A DNA stretch of 64,000 nucleotides from Anoplolepis gracilipes. Lineage: Eukaryota > Arthropoda > Insecta > Hymenoptera > Formicidae. The notes below the pieces were generated by a model. It was given only the letters and a program-made list of their open reading frames with translations. It was not told the DNA's origin and ran no database searches. The stretch lies in assembly GCF_047496725.1 (NCBI RefSeq), contig NC_132980.1, positions 4,702,572 to 4,766,571 on the forward strand. The letters run 5' to 3'. Shown in pieces: positions 60,873 through 64,000 of the stretch. The position numbers and the translations under genes were made by a program. Numbering within the stretch: the stretch's first letter is position 1; each line of letters begins with the position of its first letter.

Positions 60873-60967
60873 TCAAGTTCGTCGTTGTTTAGCAAACTGG
60901 AACCATTCTGCGATGATCTCTTCGAATTCAATTTCTTTCATTGTCGGATATGTATGTAAAATAGCAT

Positions 60968-62121
60968 CTGTGAACAAATTAATATAATTAATAATGTAAA
61001 AATGTAAACACAATGTAAAACATAAAAACTAGATAATAATAATTAGAGTAGATTTAGATTTATTAAGGTTGATTGGGTTAACTTCTAATAATGGATCGAG
61101 TTATTATGATAAATAATTGAATGAAGTGAAAAGTAATCAATTATTTTGCATTTTATTTCATTCTATTTTATTTACGTTTAGATAATAAAACGATTAGCAT
61201 AAGTTAGTATAAATTATTGGATTTTTAATAAAAATCGATCATGTTTGCAAGTCTAAATACCATACAGCTCTTATATTTGTTCTTATTCCGAGTAAAAAAT
61301 GTTAAAAATTAGATTTAAAATATAATTTTTGTAAAGGTATATTTATAAAATTTCTGTAAAAAAATTTTGAAAAAATTCAACAATTTGACATTTTTGGCAA
61401 AAATTAAACTCTCCACAATATTACCGCGGAACGAGTAATGGTTATAAAATCTAATCCTTTCAAATAGTATTGCAAGAAATCATGAAGATAATTATATATT
61501 AAAAAGTTATTTTTTCGAATCGATATCGACAACGATGATTGAGAACACTTATTCCTATAATTATTATAATTATTATATACATTATTGAATTGTCTGTTTG
61601 CAACAAGAACATTATTCAATGTTTTTGCCAAAAATCGGACAATAAAAAAAGGTAACCGTATTCTTAAACAACGTAAAGATGGTATTTTCTGGTGGTAAAA
61701 TCTCAGATATTATATTACTTATAATGTTGATTTGCGAGCGGTTGGATTCACATATAAGTTCCACACTTAATTATGTAAACAAAGCGAATTTTATAACATT
61801 AATTTTCTAACATCTGTTTAATAGATTTAGCGTTATCGCATACGATTATATTCAATCTTTCCGGGTTATTTGTAATTTTTGATAACATTGAAAAGAGTCC
61901 GAGATGCGGACTGAAACGTATGTTTGTTAATTTATTGTCAATTTATATAATTTATTTCAATTTTTGTAATGTAGTTTTTTGGTTTAAGCTTTTGTTAGTA
62001 AAATTATATTTTGTCTTACCTTAATTTATGAATGTTATATCTTAACTCTCATAGCCCAGGAAAAATATCTTTGTTAATTTTAAAGAGCCATCTTTTATAT
62101 TTTGATAAAGAATTAACTTAC
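60968..62121. other. Gap in the DUF4806-type pseudogene, holding transposon remains
   Basis: This interval should contain the central DUF4806 exon but no matching sequence was found. It contains a Penelope-type motif at 61888-61920 and a minus-strand open frame at 61404-61631 rich in Asn and Tyr that I do not recognise. Confidence 0.5.
61888..61920 (+). ncRNA. Hammerhead-like fold, Penelope-type fragment
   Basis: TTGAAAAG, a perfect 6-bp stem AGTCCG-AGATG-CGGACT, then GAAACG. Same layout as the motifs at 43112-43156 and 17798-17840 but with a more degenerate first core. Its flanks match no element I can name. Confidence 0.3.
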
Positions 62122-63838
62122 AAATTGTTCTTTTATTTCCGGATTTTCATAGATTATTTTCTCAAAGACTTCAATTTCTGCGATCGATTTTAATGGCAGA
62201 AGAGACGCTACAAGGCTGACATTTCCTGAAAACATAGGTTTTCCGCATTCGATTTTCTGGTGAAGCTCCCATAATTGTACTTGAATCGATGCGAGCATCT
62301 GAATAATTATTCTTGAATATTCTACATCAGAATAAATGACAGACAATATTTAGTATCGAAAGTAATTAGATGTTCTTTGTAAATAAGACCAATAAGTTCA
62401 GTGAGTTTCACCTTCCTGATTACGGTCCACCACTTCCATGCCATCGAAGGCTTTTTTAGTAAGCGTTGAAATTTCAGATAAAATTTTTTTATTGCGAGTT
62501 TCTGACATCGCAACCGGACTCGGAATCATGTATGGGTTATCCACGTTTTCTGCGTCCTCGTCTATGTCGTATTGGTTTTCGTCTATAGCACAACACAAGA
62601 TATCATTAGGGTCTGATCAGAACGGCTGATTTATAATTTTAAGACCGTGTTTTATATTTTAAGTCTTTGCATGTCTTTAGTAACTTACAATACTGTCTTT
62701 TGTCTCATGTCTAAATCGTACGAAGTATTAATAAAAGTAATAATTTTACTGTATGCATACAGTATTCTAGATTTTTCTTGTGCGTTACTAAAGACAAAGA
62801 CTCTCAGAACATAAAACATTATCTTAAAATTATAAGTCAACTATTCTGCTCAGACTCTTACTTATGATATGTGACTTTGTGAACTTTTTTGATCCTCTTG
62901 CCTTTACGACGTCGTGTGAATTTTGAAAGTTTGCAGATTCTGATATCTTGCCAGAGCTGTTTGGAATCGGTGGCAGATCTGATAATATGTTTCGACCTGA
63001 AAATCCAGAGTTAATTTTTGATGATGTTTCGTTATCAGTTGTATATACAATATGCATTGATATGTATAGTAAAAAAGATTGTTTACAGACATGATGTAAA
63101 CTATCATTGAGATTTCTGCACAAGGATTTTTAAACAGCTTTATCTTAATAGCTCAGGATGGAATCCACAAGAGATATGAGGATTTGAAATTTATAGGGAT
63201 TTTAAGTTTAATTTAATAAGTGTAAAGTGCAAATTACGAAATAGATTTAAACAGGAAAAACTACACTATATAGATACTACACTATATATTCTCCTAATGG
63301 TATTAAAGAAATAAATAAAGTATCACAATCTTTAAAAAATTTGTTAAATTAGATCATAAAATAGCAAAACCTTACGCAGTTCTTGTGGCTTTTTTATCCT
63401 CCTTGAAGTTTTAGATTGATTTTCATTTTTGGCATCATCGGATGAGGAGCTCGATATTCGTCTATTGGGTACCACTTTTCTGTACCCTTTTCTGAGTTGG
63501 TCATCATCAGTAGTTATATAATTTGCATCCTCCGCAACCTTTCAAGCCTTTTCAAGAGACGCTGAAAAGAAGTATTAATTATAAATAGAAACTAAAAATG
63601 TCACAGATGTTCCTTTATACTATAATAAAGAAATATGCTTACTGCAATATTTTTCGATGGTCACAGGCAAATTATCCCACGACTTTTTATCTGGTTCAGA
63701 TTTTTTTGCTATTAGCGTACTAGTGTTTTTATAATTTGTCGGCCACCAATATGATAGTTCATCGTCATTTGTTTCAAGCCAATTGGATGATACTTCGGAA
63801 ACATCATTATTGTTGAATGTTACGACTGCATACGCCAT

Positions 63839-64000
63839 GTCTATCACCAATTGTAAGTGAAAATGAAATAATTTCAAAATGGAACAAGAGGAAATGAGAT
63901 TGCAAGAAAGGATTTGAAAAATACAAGAAACAATTTTTTTTATTGGATTGAATTTTAGATAATTAATAATTATATTGCAATAAAGGAATCACTATACTTG
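63839..64000. other. Upstream edge of the DUF4806-type pseudogene
   Basis: Probable 5' UTR or promoter on the minus strand. An alternative in-frame ATG lies at 63877-63875, 13 codons upstream; the start at 63838 is preferred because MAYAVVTF is the usual family start. Confidence 0.4.

Larger units (their letters stand above)
60873..63838 (-). pseudogene. DUF4806-type protein, pseudogene (in-frame stop, missing exon)
   Basis: Exons on the minus strand with agreeing phases: 63838-63643, 63561-63376, 62996-62862, 62582-62412, 62321-62122, and a last exon 60967-60873. The start MAYAVVTF, the region KKSWDNLPVTIEKYC and the block VAEDANYITTDDDQLRKG match an N-terminal module I recall from many ant proteins. 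DUF4806 signatures are LLPLKSIAEIEVFEKIIYEN at the start and EIEFEEIIAEWFQFAKQRR at the end. Defects: TGA at 63544-63542 inside EKA*KVAED, where relatives usually have Arg (CGA to TGA); and the central DUF4806 exon (IGG... to SWxG...) cannot be found in 60968-62121, where exon phases also do not join (0 against 1). Function unknown. Confidence 0.75.

Overview
The window is animal nuclear DNA, almost certainly from an insect and most likely an ant. It is AT-rich and intron-bearing, with lachesin, a DUF4806-type gene of the kind expanded in ants, and RTE, Penelope and Ty3/gypsy retroelements alongside many short foldback DNA transposons with TA target sites. All gene models were built by hand from reading frame, GT/AG splice sites and matching intron phase.

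Layout: 1-3173 (-) is the 5' two thirds of a receptor-type tyrosine phosphatase of the PTPRR/STEP/HePTP group, running off the left edge before the catalytic cysteine. About 3.6-17 kb holds no gene I can recognise, only microsatellites, foldback elements, a 111-bp tandem duplication and two GC-richer stretches. From about 17.1 to 52.6 kb lies a segmental duplication with three copies of a five-exon zinc-dependent medium-chain dehydrogenase (sorbitol/arabinitol dehydrogenase-like): copy 1 (18666-24216, +), copy 2 (35007-40512, -) and copy 3 (46311-51679, -). Copies 1 and 2 form a large inverted repeat around a complete six-exon lachesin gene (25931-28927, -). Copies 1 and 2 share nested transposons in intron 1 that copy 3 lacks, so copies 1 and 2 are the younger pair. 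Copy 2 has lost its exon-1 donor splice site and the first glycine of its NAD-binding loop.

The paralogous flanks act as natural empty sites and give exact insertion borders: a Penelope-like fragment upstream of copy 1 (15-bp target duplication), an RTE LINE in the 3' flank of copy 2 (9-bp duplication), and a Penelope-like element (10-bp duplication) nested inside an 870-bp palindromic transposon downstream of copy 3. Both Penelope-like insertions carry a hammerhead-ribozyme-like fold.

From 52.6 to 56.1 kb is a broken Ty3/gypsy pol region; 57.2-59.9 kb is a cluster of foldback elements; 60873-63838 (-) is a DUF4806-type pseudogene with an in-frame stop and a missing exon. I found no convincing rRNA, tRNA, CRISPR or viral genome. 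The most informative signal is the structure and decay of the dehydrogenase triplication, not a new enzymatic system.
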